This document shows, piece after piece, positions 14,891 to 22,454 of a DNA stretch of 26,155 bases. Position numbers and translations under genes: made by a program. Numbering within the stretch: the stretch's first letter is position 1; each line of letters starts with the position of its first letter. Source of the stretch: an uncultured Erysipelotrichaceae bacterium (GTDB lineage: Bacteria > Bacillota_I > Bacilli_A > RF39 > UBA660); the NCBI GenBank assembly GCA_902766875.1, contig CACXFI010000040.1, forward strand, positions 1 through 26,155. The letters are read 5' to 3'. Under the pieces are notes generated by a model. That model had not been told where the DNA came from. It did no database searches and saw only the letters and a list, made by a program, of their open reading frames with translations.

Positions 14891-15755
14891 TATTTTCACC
14901 TAGTTTCTCTATAAAGATATCTTCTAAGTTTTTTTGATAACATTTTACTTCATATATATTTATATATGGAGATATGGTTTTTATTAATTTGGAGATTTGA
15001 TTTTTGTTAGATGTTATTCTAAATTTTTCTTTATCTATAATGGTTATATTATCTATATTTTTTATTTTACTTGTGTTATCTACTATGAATTCATAGATAT
15101 TATCATTATTATTTTTATCTATATAAAATATTTTTCCATCTTTTAGAGCACATATTTTATTACAAAATGTTTCTAATTCACTAAGAATATGACTAGATAT
15201 TAGAATAGATTTATGTTCTTGGTATGCTAATTTCATAAAAAGTTTTTTTATATCTCTTACTCCTACTGGATCTAGTCCGTTAAATGGTTCATCATATATT
15301 AATATTTTGGGGTCATGAAGAAGAGATAAAGCTATTCCTAAACGCTGTCTCATACCTAAGGAATAAGTATTTACTTTTTTATGAATACTATCTTCTAATT
15401 TTACTAAAGATACTACTTTATCTATTTTAGATTTATCTAAATTATATAAATTGGCTGTTAATTTTAAATTTTGATAACCTGTTAAATACATGTACGTATC
15501 TGGATTTTCAATAATTGATCCTACTTCGTACATAGCTTTATCATGATTTTTTAAAATATTATAACTATTTATATATATGCTTCCATTATCTATTTTAGAT
15601 AAACCTAAAATCATTTTTATTAGCGTTGTTTTACCAGCTCCATTTTTTCCTATAAATCCTAAGATTTCACCTTCTTCTATATCTATATTTATTTTATTTA
15701 TAATAGTTTTATTTTTTATTTTCTTTTCTAAGTTATAGCATTCTAGTGTTTTCAT
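14883..15755 (-). CDS. ABC transporter ATP-binding protein (ABC-2/bacitracin-export type)
   Basis: 290 aa. Walker A GKNGAGKTT near residue 36, Q-loop region around GSIIENPDTYMY, the signature YSLGMRQRLGIALSLL (the LSGGQ position reads LGMRQ, as in BcrA/CcmA-type ATPases), Walker B ILIYDEPFNGLDP, and the switch histidine in SSHILSELE. The last 80 residues form a variable domain. It energises the permease encoded by the next gene. GGAGA precedes the ATG, and the stop of the broken radC lies 9 bases upstream of the start, so it was probably co-transcribed with radC. Confidence 0.95.
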   Translation of the reverse strand: MKTLECYNLEKKIKNKTIINKINIDIEEGEILGFIGKNGAGKTTLIKMILGLSKIDNGSIYINSYNILKNHDKAMYEVGSIIENPDTYMYLTGYQNLKLTANLYNLDKSKIDKVVSLVKLEDSIHKKVNTYSLGMRQRLGIALSLLHDPKILIYDEPFNGLDPVGVRDIKKLFMKLAYQEHKSILISSHILSELETFCNKICALKDGKIFYIDKNNNDNIYEFIVDNTSKIKNIDNITIIDKEKFRITSNKNQISKLIKTISPYINIYEVKCYQKNLEDIFIEKLGENND

Positions 15756-15764
15756 ATTGTCTCC

Positions 15765-16445
15765 TTATATATTTTTATTTTCATAAAAGCTATAATAATT
15801 ATTTTTGCCAATTATTATATGATCAATTAAGGGGATAGAATGCAATATACTTATTTCTTTTATTTTGTTAGTTATATCTATATCTTCAATACTGGGAGTT
15901 GCATCTCCTGATGGGTGATTATGAATACAAATAATATATGAAGCAGAATTTATATAAGCTTCTCTAAAGATATCTCTTGGATGTACTATACTAAAATTGA
16001 TACTACCTATAAATAATAATTTATGGGAAAGATATTTCTTTTTATTGTCTACATATATTACATAGAATTCTTCTTGTTTTTTATCTCTAAATAGATTGTT
16101 GAAATACTTTATTATGTTTATTGGATTAGTACATTCTATAACATTATCTAAAGTTATATCTTCATTTATTCTTCTTCCTAATTCGGCTACACTCTTTATT
16201 TCAATAGCTTTTACTAATCCTATTCCTTTTATACTGGTTAGTTCTTTTATTGATATATCTTTTAGATTTGTTATATTTTTTACTCTACTTAGTATTTCTA
16301 ATGATAATTCTTTTACTGAATAATTCTTAGTTCCTGTTTTTTAGACTATTTGTAATAATTCTTCGTTTGTTAAATTTTTCTCTCCTACTTTTAAGAATCT
16401 TTCTCTTGGTTTATCACTTTTAGGTATGTTTTTAAACATTATCAT
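15765..16445 (-). pseudogene. radC: RadC/MPN-domain (JAB) protein interrupted by one in-frame stop
   Basis: 227 codons in one continuous frame, except for a TAA at codon 35 (16343-16341). The reading is ELLQIV, stop, KTGTK, where RadC proteins normally have ELLxILLRTGTK; a single T to A change of a Leu TTA codon explains it. The rest is intact: a helix-hairpin-helix-like LTSIKGIGLVKA segment and the MPN metal motif HNHPSGDATPSIED. No ATG or GTG, and no TTG except close to the end, follows the stop in frame, so no large downstream product is expected. GAGGGG precedes the ATG at 16445. RadC is often dispensable, so decay is believable; a sequencing error or strain polymorphism is the alternative. 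Confidence 0.85.
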
Positions 16446-16501
16446 TTTATCCCCTCAATTATATTATTGTTTTTTTATTTAGGAAACTCTTTTTTTTAGA
16501 A

Positions 16502-16535
16502 GAAAAAAATAAAAAACTGCATATTATGCAGTTTT
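16502..16535 (-). terminator. Intrinsic terminator of yceD-rpmF
   Basis: Ten-base stem AAAACTGCAT / ATGCAGTTTT with a 3-base loop (16535-16513 on the minus strand) followed by TTATTTTTTT. The rpmF stop codon lies in the loop. Confidence 0.9.
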
Positions 16536-16715
16536 GTTTTCTTCTTTAGACTTAGTGTCTTTACCCTTATAATATCCACATTTAGGACATGCTCTATGTG
16601 GTCTAATCATTTCATGACAATTAGAACATTCTACAAGTCCATTAGCAGTAATGCTATCATGAGCTCTTCTCATATTTCTTCTAGTTTTACTTACTTTTCT
16701 AAATGGTACTGCCAT
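16524..16715 (-). CDS. rpmF: 50S ribosomal protein L32, zinc-ribbon form
   Basis: 63 aa. Begins MAVPFRKVSKTRRNMRRAHD, the L32 signature, and carries a zinc ribbon with C30, C33, C43 and C46 (ECSNCHEM and ACPKCGYY). The C-terminus is Lys/Glu-rich. It starts 4 bases after yceD and ends inside its terminator. The Cys-containing form is the zinc-dependent paralogue; no Cys-free copy is present in this window. Confidence 0.98.
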   Translation of the reverse strand: MAVPFRKVSKTRRNMRRAHDSITANGLVECSNCHEMIRPHRACPKCGYYKGKDTKSKEENKTA

Positions 16716-16719
16716 AGTA

Positions 16720-17217
16720 TCACTCCTTCCTTGAATTAATCAATTCTTCTAAATTGCTAAAAGGTGAATTTTTTGATGAGGCTAATTCTTCTTCAGTAAT
16801 AAGTCTCCATCCATCTCCTGCTTTTTTTATATTTCTATTTCCATCCCCTATAACTTTTAAAGGAACTTCCAATACAATATTTTGCCATAAAAATGGAATA
16901 ATATCAAGCTTATTTTGAATAATTGTTAAATTATTTTCATCTTCTTTGGTATTTTCCGTAAATATTTCGTCAAAATCGATATTTATAGGTATAGTTACAT
17001 CGTCTAATGTTAAATCATCTGGGAGAACCATGTTACCAGTAATAGTACCTGTAAATGTGTATTCATCTAATATCTTAGATATATTGCCCTTTAGATGTAG
17101 TGAATCTAATTTTTTTATATTACTATCTTTTATTAGTGATTCTGGTATATTGATATCAGAATCGATATTTATAGAAGATTCTTTATTAGTAATTAGATTT
17201 ATTAAATCAATATTCAT
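16720..17217 (-). CDS. yceD: YceD (DUF177) family protein
   Basis: 165 aa. The family pattern is present: a central LHLKGNISKILDEYTFTGTITGN segment, DVTIPINIDFDEIF, and FLWQNIVLEVPLKV near 112-125, ending with a GDGWRLITEEEL motif. YceD is almost always encoded directly before rpmF and has been implicated in 23S rRNA handling; the biochemical role is not established. AGGTGAT precedes the ATG. A strong promoter lies directly upstream. Confidence 0.9.
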   Translation of the reverse strand: MNIDLINLITNKESSINIDSDINIPESLIKDSNIKKLDSLHLKGNISKILDEYTFTGTITGNMVLPDDLTLDDVTIPINIDFDEIFTENTKEDENNLTIIQNKLDIIPFLWQNIVLEVPLKVIGDGNRNIKKAGDGWRLITEEELASSKNSPFSNLEELINSRKE

Positions 17218-17235
17218 AGTATCACCTGCCTATAA

Positions 17236-17264
17236 ATTATATAATAAAATTTAGATAATAGCAA
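17236..17264 (-). promoter_or_regulatory. Predicted promoter of yceD-rpmF
   Basis: Minus-strand TTGCTA (17264-17259), 17-base spacer, TATAAT (17241-17236). The -35 directly follows the rluD stop codon. Among the best sigma-A matches in the window. Confidence 0.7.
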
Positions 17265-18164
17265 TTACTTATTTTTATATAATTCTAAAATTTTATTAAA
17301 TTTGTCTGGTACTGGGCTAGTAAACTCCATATATTTATTTGTTTTTGGATGAATAAAGCCTATGGTACTAGCATGAAGCATTTGGCCAAATTCTTTATCA
17401 TCTAATTTATTATATCCATATACAGGATCATTTACTATGGGGTGTTTTATATATTCCATATGGACTCTTATTTGATGAGTTCTGCCGGTTTCTAGGATGC
17501 ATTCTATTAGGGTACTAGTATTATATCTTTCTAAAACTCTTATATTAGTAATAGCTTCTTTTGAGTTATCTTTTGTTACACACATTTTTTTCCTATTGTT
17601 TTTATCTCTTCCTATAGGAGCATCAATTGTAGCTGTATCTTCTTCAATTATTCCATGAACTAATGCAATATATTTTCTTAGAACTGTTTTTTTATTTATT
17701 TGCTCTGCTAAAATGTTGTGACTATAGTTATTTTTTGCTACTAATAGTAAACCTGATGTATCAGCATCAATTCTATGAACTATTCCTGGCCTTATCTCAC
17801 CATTTATATCACTTAAATTATTATTGCAATGATACATTAAAGCATTTACTAAGGTGCCTGTGTAATTACCTGGGGCTGGATGTACAACCATACCACTCGG
17901 TTTATTTACTACTATAACATCATCATCTTCATAATAGATATCTAATGGAATATTTTCGGGGGTTATATCTATATTTTCTTCATATTCTTCATTTAAATAA
18001 ATAATATCATTTATTTTTATTTTATAATTATTCTTAATAGGTTTATTATTTACTAAAATGTTTTCGGTTTCTATCATTTTTTGAATTTTGTTTCTACTAT
18101 ATTCTAGTTTATCCATTAGATATTTATCTATTCTAATATCTGATGTATCACTTATAAGTTCCAT
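17265..18164 (-). CDS. rluD: RluD-type 23S rRNA pseudouridine synthase
   Basis: 299 aa. N-terminal S4 RNA-binding domain (about 10-60: IRIDKYLMDKLEYSRNKIQKMI, then ILVNNKPIKNNYKI). The catalytic RluA-family domain has DVIVVNKPSGMVVHPAPG and the active-site motif HRIDADTSGLLLVAKN, with D133 as the expected catalytic Asp (RID in place of the usual RLD). The end has ETGRTHQIRVHM. It isomerises uridines in 23S rRNA (RluD acts on helix 69); RluA, RluC and RluD-like members are hard to separate, so exact sites are not certain. GGAGGTGACTT is the ribosome site. It follows lspA, a common pairing. Confidence 0.93.
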   Translation of the reverse strand: MELISDTSDIRIDKYLMDKLEYSRNKIQKMIETENILVNNKPIKNNYKIKINDIIYLNEEYEENIDITPENIPLDIYYEDDDVIVVNKPSGMVVHPAPGNYTGTLVNALMYHCNNNLSDINGEIRPGIVHRIDADTSGLLLVAKNNYSHNILAEQINKKTVLRKYIALVHGIIEEDTATIDAPIGRDKNNRKKMCVTKDNSKEAITNIRVLERYNTSTLIECILETGRTHQIRVHMEYIKHPIVNDPVYGYNKLDDKEFGQMLHASTIGFIHPKTNKYMEFTSPVPDKFNKILELYKNK

Positions 18165-18193
18165 AAGTCACCTCCAAAAATACTAGTATTATA

Positions 18194-18664
18194 TTACTTT
18201 TTTTCTTTTTTAACAAGTTTATCTTTTTTTATTTCTAAAATTATTAAAATAATAAAAGATATTACTATGAAGCTGTCTGCTAAATTGAATACTGGGAAAT
18301 CATATTTAAATATTTTTACATCAATAAAATCTATTACGTAGCCATATATTAATCTATCTATTAGATTACCACAGGCTCCACCTAATAATAGACCATAAGC
18401 TAGGTATTCTAAGTTTTTAAGATTTGGTTTTTTATAGATATAGTATAATATTAAAACTATTACTAAAAAAGAGATAATAGCTAGTACATAAGTATAGTTA
18501 GAAAAGATACTGAATGCTGCTCCAGTATTTCTAACATAAGTTATATATAAGAATTTATTAATTATAGTTATAGATTTATTTAGAGTAATTAATTTAGATA
18601 TTAATATTTTAGATATATAATCTACAACTATAAAAATAATGGCATATAAGCATGTTTTTTTCAT
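18194..18664 (-). CDS. lspA: Lipoprotein signal peptidase (signal peptidase II)
   Basis: 156 aa from the ATG at 18664, with GAGGA upstream; an alternative GTG start at 18679 would overlap the pilin gene. Four membrane segments. Conserved LspA motifs: VVDYISKILI, VRNTGAAFSI, GNLIDRL with catalytic D103, and FNLADSF with catalytic D130. It cleaves the signal peptide of diacylated prolipoproteins. The gene follows the pilin by 4 bases and is followed by rluD. Confidence 0.96.
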   Translation of the reverse strand: MKKTCLYAIIFIVVDYISKILISKLITLNKSITIINKFLYITYVRNTGAAFSIFSNYTYVLAIISFLVIVLILYYIYKKPNLKNLEYLAYGLLLGGACGNLIDRLIYGYVIDFIDVKIFKYDFPVFNLADSFIVISFIILIILEIKKDKLVKKEKK

Positions 18665-18668
18665 ATTA

Positions 18669-19238
18669 TCATTCCTCACTCTTACATGTATTTATAGATT
18701 TATTTATTGTTAAACAATCTAAATTAGCTGGTGAAGTTTTAAAACAATATTTATAATCATCATTTCTCTCAATTGTAATATTGATATTTGAACATTTTAT
18801 TTTATTTTTAGGATTGATTAAATCTTTTTCTGTTATTATACCAGAATCTATTAAATCATATAGTCTTATATTGTCTGTTGATGTCTTATTAATTCCGTTT
18901 ATTTTAATATTGTCTTTATAGGTAACATAATAATAAACAGAGCCAATATATTCATTTGTTTCTTTGCTTTTAAAGCAAATATTATTGTTTAAATCTCCAA
19001 TTATATTACCACTACTGTTTTTATTGCAAGAATCTGTTCTTTTTAGTTTAAATTTACTATTATTCATAGTTATATAATCTTCTATGATATTAGTTAATTC
19101 TTGTTTAAACACTTCTTCTGCTTTATCTTTAGAATTACTATATACAGATGTAATTGTTACGACTGTTATACTTGTTATTAGTGATAGTATTACTATGGTT
19201 GCTAATAATTCTACTAAAGTAAATCCTTTATTATTCAT
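18669..19238 (-). CDS. Type IV prepilin / ComGC-like major pseudopilin
   Basis: 189 aa. Textbook class III prepilin N-terminus: MNNKG followed by FTLVELLATIVILSLI, with Glu at +5 and a hydrophobic helix up to about residue 28. The rest is a polar globular domain with five cysteines (for example DSCNKNSS, NNICFKS, KIKCSN), which may form disulphides outside the cell. It is the most canonical pilin in the window and could be the major subunit assembled by the ATPase at 3679, although it lies 14 kb away (inference). It is preceded by AGAGGTAATTTT and has its own extended -10 promoter. Located directly before lspA. Confidence 0.88.
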   Translation of the reverse strand: MNNKGFTLVELLATIVILSLITSITVVTITSVYSNSKDKAEEVFKQELTNIIEDYITMNNSKFKLKRTDSCNKNSSGNIIGDLNNNICFKSKETNEYIGSVYYYVTYKDNIKINGINKTSTDNIRLYDLIDSGIITEKDLINPKNKIKCSNINITIERNDDYKYCFKTSPANLDCLTINKSINTCKSEE

Positions 19239-19270
19239 AAAATTACCTCTATTCTTATTTCTTTATGTTT

Positions 19271-19299
19271 ATTTTAACATAAATATTAATAAAAAGAAA
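19271..19299 (-). promoter_or_regulatory. Possible promoter of pilin-lspA-rluD operon
   Basis: Extended -10 TGTTAAAAT on the minus strand (TAAAAT at 19276-19271), with TTTCTT (19299-19294) 17 bases upstream overlapping the preceding terminator. Confidence 0.4.
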
Positions 19300-19322
19300 T
19301 AGTAAATAATTTATTACTATTT
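19291..19322 (-). terminator. Terminator of the metallopeptidase gene
   Basis: Nine-base stem AAATAGTAA / TTACTATTT (19322-19297) with an 8-base loop, followed by CTTTTT. The UAG stop codon of the gene is in the 5' arm. Confidence 0.7.
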
Positions 19323-20429
19323 TGTTAAAATCTTCTTATATGGATAAGGATTATTGATTATAGATAATAATTCTGTATTACTATACTCTGGATTTATTAG
19401 ATTATTTGTTACAAATAACATTCTGTTATCTGTTTTAGTATTTCTTTTTATGGTAGAGAAATATCCTCCTAATGTATAAGAGATTAATTCTCTATATTTA
19501 TTGGTATCTATATATTCTGAAGTTGATGTTATTTTTTTATCTTCTTGTAGTTTTGTTATTAAGATATCACAGTATTCATAAGGATTATTTATACTTTTAA
19601 ATAATTGTTTTATGAATAGGATATTATCTAGATGAATATTTGAGTATTGTTCTAAATTACCTAAATGTCGTTTTAATCTTTTTAAACCTTCTATATCATT
19701 ATTATTTATGATATTTTGAGGGGTTATTTCTTTATAAGATATTTTTTTAGAAATTAGATTTAATAAGAAAGTTAATCCTTCAAAGGCATTATATGTAAAT
19801 ATATCATAGTATCTAGAATTTAAAATATTATAGATGTCTTTATTGGTATAATTTTTTTGGAATAAGTAATCACAGGCTCTTGTTTCAAAATAGATACTTA
19901 TTAATTCTGATAGATATGTATATTTGGGATATAAATGACATTCTTTGTTATTGGAATCTAGTGAATAATAATGCATATGTTCATGAATTATTAGAGGTAT
20001 ATCTTTGATAGTGTTTGTAAGAGGATAATTTAAAATACTAGAAGTTATTTTATTATCATATTGGGTTAGTCTAGCAAAATATCCTGGTTGGTTTATGATA
20101 TCATCATATTTATTTCCTAATTCTCTTTTAAATAATAATTCTATGTCTTGTCTTTCTTTTTCTTCCCAAATTAATATTTTTTTATTATTTAGTCCTTGTA
20201 TGAAGGAATCTGTTAAATTTTTATCAATATTATTTAATATTTCTATTATATATAATAGTATTGTATCTTTATCTATATATGGATAATTATTATTTTTTTT
20301 ATTATTTGTAGATATATAATATTTTTCTATTTGGTTATTGGCTGTTATTAATAAATCGATATTATCTTTAATGAAATCATCAAAAAAAATATCTAGTAAG
20401 TTATTTAATATTTTGAAATTATTATCCAT
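19317..20429 (-). CDS. Unrecognised HExxH zinc metallopeptidase-like protein
   Basis: 370 aa. The only clear motif is HEHMHYY at 149-155, an HExxH zinc site, followed about 20-27 residues later by YLSELISIYFETRACDYL, whose E175 or E182 is a plausible third ligand, as in gluzincins. There is no signal peptide or membrane segment, so it is predicted to be cytoplasmic. The rest is helical and Asn/Lys/Tyr-rich, matching the AT-rich genome. I do not recognise the family; a distant relation to M3-like or other gluzincin peptidases is possible. It is monocistronic, with a good ribosome site (GGAGGA), an extended -10 promoter and a terminator, between the pilin-lspA operon and an ABC exporter. Confidence 0.75.
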   Translation of the reverse strand: MDNNFKILNNLLDIFFDDFIKDNIDLLITANNQIEKYYISTNNKKNNNYPYIDKDTILLYIIEILNNIDKNLTDSFIQGLNNKKILIWEEKERQDIELLFKRELGNKYDDIINQPGYFARLTQYDNKITSSILNYPLTNTIKDIPLIIHEHMHYYSLDSNNKECHLYPKYTYLSELISIYFETRACDYLFQKNYTNKDIYNILNSRYYDIFTYNAFEGLTFLLNLISKKISYKEITPQNIINNNDIEGLKRLKRHLGNLEQYSNIHLDNILFIKQLFKSINNPYEYCDILITKLQEDKKITSTSEYIDTNKYRELISYTLGGYFSTIKRNTKTDNRMLFVTNNLINPEYSNTELLSIINNPYPYKKILTK

Positions 20430-20450
20430 TTTGATTCCTCCAACTTTTTT

Positions 20451-20479
20451 ATAATAACATACTAAAAAAAAATAGTAAA
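20451..20479 (-). promoter_or_regulatory. Predicted promoter of the metallopeptidase gene
   Basis: Minus-strand TTTACT (20479-20474), 17-base spacer, extended -10 TGTTATTAT (TATTAT at 20456-20451). The -35 is inside the terminator stem of the upstream ABC operon. Confidence 0.5.
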
Positions 20480-20497
20480 GATTAGATCTTTACTATT
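20464..20497 (-). terminator. Intrinsic terminator of the heterodimeric ABC exporter operon
   Basis: Twelve-base stem AATAGTAAAGAT / ATCTTTACTATT (20497-20471), 3-base loop, followed by a run of U residues (9 in total including the stem end). Very strong for this genome. The stop codon overlaps the 5' arm. Confidence 0.92.
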
Positions 20498-22454
20498 ATA
20501 GTTCAAACTGAGAATTATATAAATCAGCATAGAAACCTTTTTTATTCATTAATTCAAAGTGATTTCCTGTTTCTATAATATTGCCATCTTTCATTACTAA
20601 GATTAAGTCAGCATTTTTTATAGTAGATAATCTATGAGCTATTATAAATGATGTTCTTCCAACAGTCAATTTATCCATAGCTTTCCCTACTAATTCTTCA
20701 GTTCTTGTATCAACATTACTGGTTGCTTCATCTAAAATTAAGAAAGGAGCATTTTCTATCATTCCACGAGCTATGGTTATTAATTGTTTTTGACCGCTAC
20801 TTATATTATCGTTATCCCCTACTTGAGCATTTAATCCTCCTGGTAGGGTTTTAATAAAGTGATCTATTCCAACTGTTTTACAAGCATTCCAAATATCTTT
20901 TTCTGTTACATCTTTTTTATTAAATTTTATATTATCTTTAATAGTTCCATCAAATAACCAGGTATCTTGTAAGACCATTATGAATAGATCATGAATATTT
21001 TCTCTTGTTAATTCTTTAGTTGATACTCCATCTATTAAAATATCTCCTTCATTTATTTCATAGAACTTCATTAATAGGTTTACCATAGTGGTTTTACCAG
21101 CTCCAGTTGGTCCTACGATAGCTATTTTCTGGCCTGGTTTAGCTTTAGCACTGAAGTTATTTATAATTATTTTATCTTTATTATAGCCAAATTTAACATT
21201 TTTAAATTCTATTTCACCTTTTACTTTATCTTTATCTAAATGTTTGGTTAAAGAGTCTTGTGATGACATTTCTTCTTCTTCTAAAAACTCAAATACTCTT
21301 TCGCCTGCGGCAGCTGTGGATTGTAGGCTAGTTAAACTTTGAGCTATTTGTGATAGTGGATTAGTAAACATTCTTACGTATATCATAAAAGCTACTATTA
21401 CACCGAATGATATAACATTATTCATAGTTAGTAATGCTCCTACTACGCAGACTGCTACATAGCCTAAATTACCAACAAATCCCATCATAGGGTGCATAAT
21501 TCCTGATAGAAATTGACTTTTTCTACTACAGTTATATAATTTATTATTAATTTTATCAAATTCTTTATTTGTTTCTTCTATTCCATTATAAGAAGTAACT
21601 ACATTGTGACCACTATATATTTCTTCTACATATCCGTTTAGATTTCCTAATTGTTCTTGTCTTTCTACAAAGTATTTTTGGGATTTCCCTAGAATAATAA
21701 ACATAAATGAAAATCCTATGATACTTGATATAATACCTGTTATAGCCATTATCCAGTTAGTTATAAACATCATAATAATAGATCCTATAAATAGTGTTGT
21801 ACTAGTTATTAAGGTTGATAGGCTTTGATTCATACCACCTGACATGGAATCTACATCGTTTGTTATTCTGGATAATATATCTCCTGTTTCATGACTATCT
21901 ACATATTTTAGTGGTAATTTATTTATTTTTTTAGTTATATTATTTCTCATCAGTCTAGAATAATTATTTGATACTTTAGCCATTATAATTTGCTCTATAT
22001 AGCTAAATAATGAACTAATTATATAGAAGGTAGCTAGTAATAGAGATAAATTTTTTATTTTATTTAAATTCATTACTGGTTTTATTTCATTATAGATACT
22101 GTCTGGTAGTTTATCCATAGCTTTTAATAATTCTTCATTGCTAGAATTTTTATCTACACTACTTATAATCCCTATTAATTCTTGTTTATCTTCCCCAGGA
22201 ATATTAGGATTATTTATGATATCTTGAATTTTTTGTTCTGATATTCTAGGAGTTATTCCTTCTGTTATATAATCTGTTAAATTAGATAATTTATTAGGAG
22301 CTATTAGAGAGAGAATGGCTGATATCATAGCTAGTAATATAGATATTATAATGATATTATGCCATGGTTTTAGACTAATTATAATCTTTTTTATAGAACC
22401 TTTAAAGTCTTTAGATTTTTCTATTTTACTATGTGGTCCTCCTGGTCTAGGCAT
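20496..22454 (-). CDS. Heterodimeric ABC exporter, catalytic-site subunit (MDR/lipid type)
   Basis: 652 aa, a fused membrane-ATPase half transporter. N-terminus MPRPGGPHSK, six membrane segments, and an extracytoplasmic insertion of about 75 residues between helices 1 and 2 (about 55-130). The ATPase domain has Walker A GPTGAGKTT (438-446), signature ISSGQ (541-545, variant of LSGGQ), Walker B FLILDEATSN with catalytic E566, and the switch histidine in IIAHRLSTI. Its own Walker A/B site is therefore canonical. It overlaps the partner gene upstream by 8 bases. Together they form a heterodimeric exporter like LmrCD, BmrCD or TM287/288. The substrate (drug, lipid or peptide) is not determinable. 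Confidence 0.93.
   Translation of the reverse strand: MPRPGGPHSKIEKSKDFKGSIKKIIISLKPWHNIIIISILLAMISAILSLIAPNKLSNLTDYITEGITPRISEQKIQDIINNPNIPGEDKQELIGIISSVDKNSSNEELLKAMDKLPDSIYNEIKPVMNLNKIKNLSLLLATFYIISSLFSYIEQIIMAKVSNNYSRLMRNNITKKINKLPLKYVDSHETGDILSRITNDVDSMSGGMNQSLSTLITSTTLFIGSIIMMFITNWIMAITGIISSIIGFSFMFIILGKSQKYFVERQEQLGNLNGYVEEIYSGHNVVTSYNGIEETNKEFDKINNKLYNCSRKSQFLSGIMHPMMGFVGNLGYVAVCVVGALLTMNNVISFGVIVAFMIYVRMFTNPLSQIAQSLTSLQSTAAAGERVFEFLEEEEMSSQDSLTKHLDKDKVKGEIEFKNVKFGYNKDKIIINNFSAKAKPGQKIAIVGPTGAGKTTMVNLLMKFYEINEGDILIDGVSTKELTRENIHDLFIMVLQDTWLFDGTIKDNIKFNKKDVTEKDIWNACKTVGIDHFIKTLPGGLNAQVGDNDNISSGQKQLITIARGMIENAPFLILDEATSNVDTRTEELVGKAMDKLTVGRTSFIIAHRLSTIKNADLILVMKDGNIIETGNHFELMNKKGFYADLYNSQFEL

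Noticed and set aside
16096..16323. 75-aa plus-strand open frame
   Set aside because: It is antisense to the broken radC, whose minus-strand frame has the MPN and helix-hairpin-helix motifs.
16341..16343. Programmed readthrough or recoding at the radC TAA
   Set aside because: No SECIS-like or pyrrolysine context, the codon is TAA rather than TGA or TAG, and a single substitution of a conserved Leu codon explains it.
16446..16501. Promoter for radC (TATAAT at 16463-16458)
   Set aside because: The -10 is so close to the ribosome site that the leader would be only a few bases, and the -35 (TTTCCT) is poor; likely chance in AT-rich sequence.
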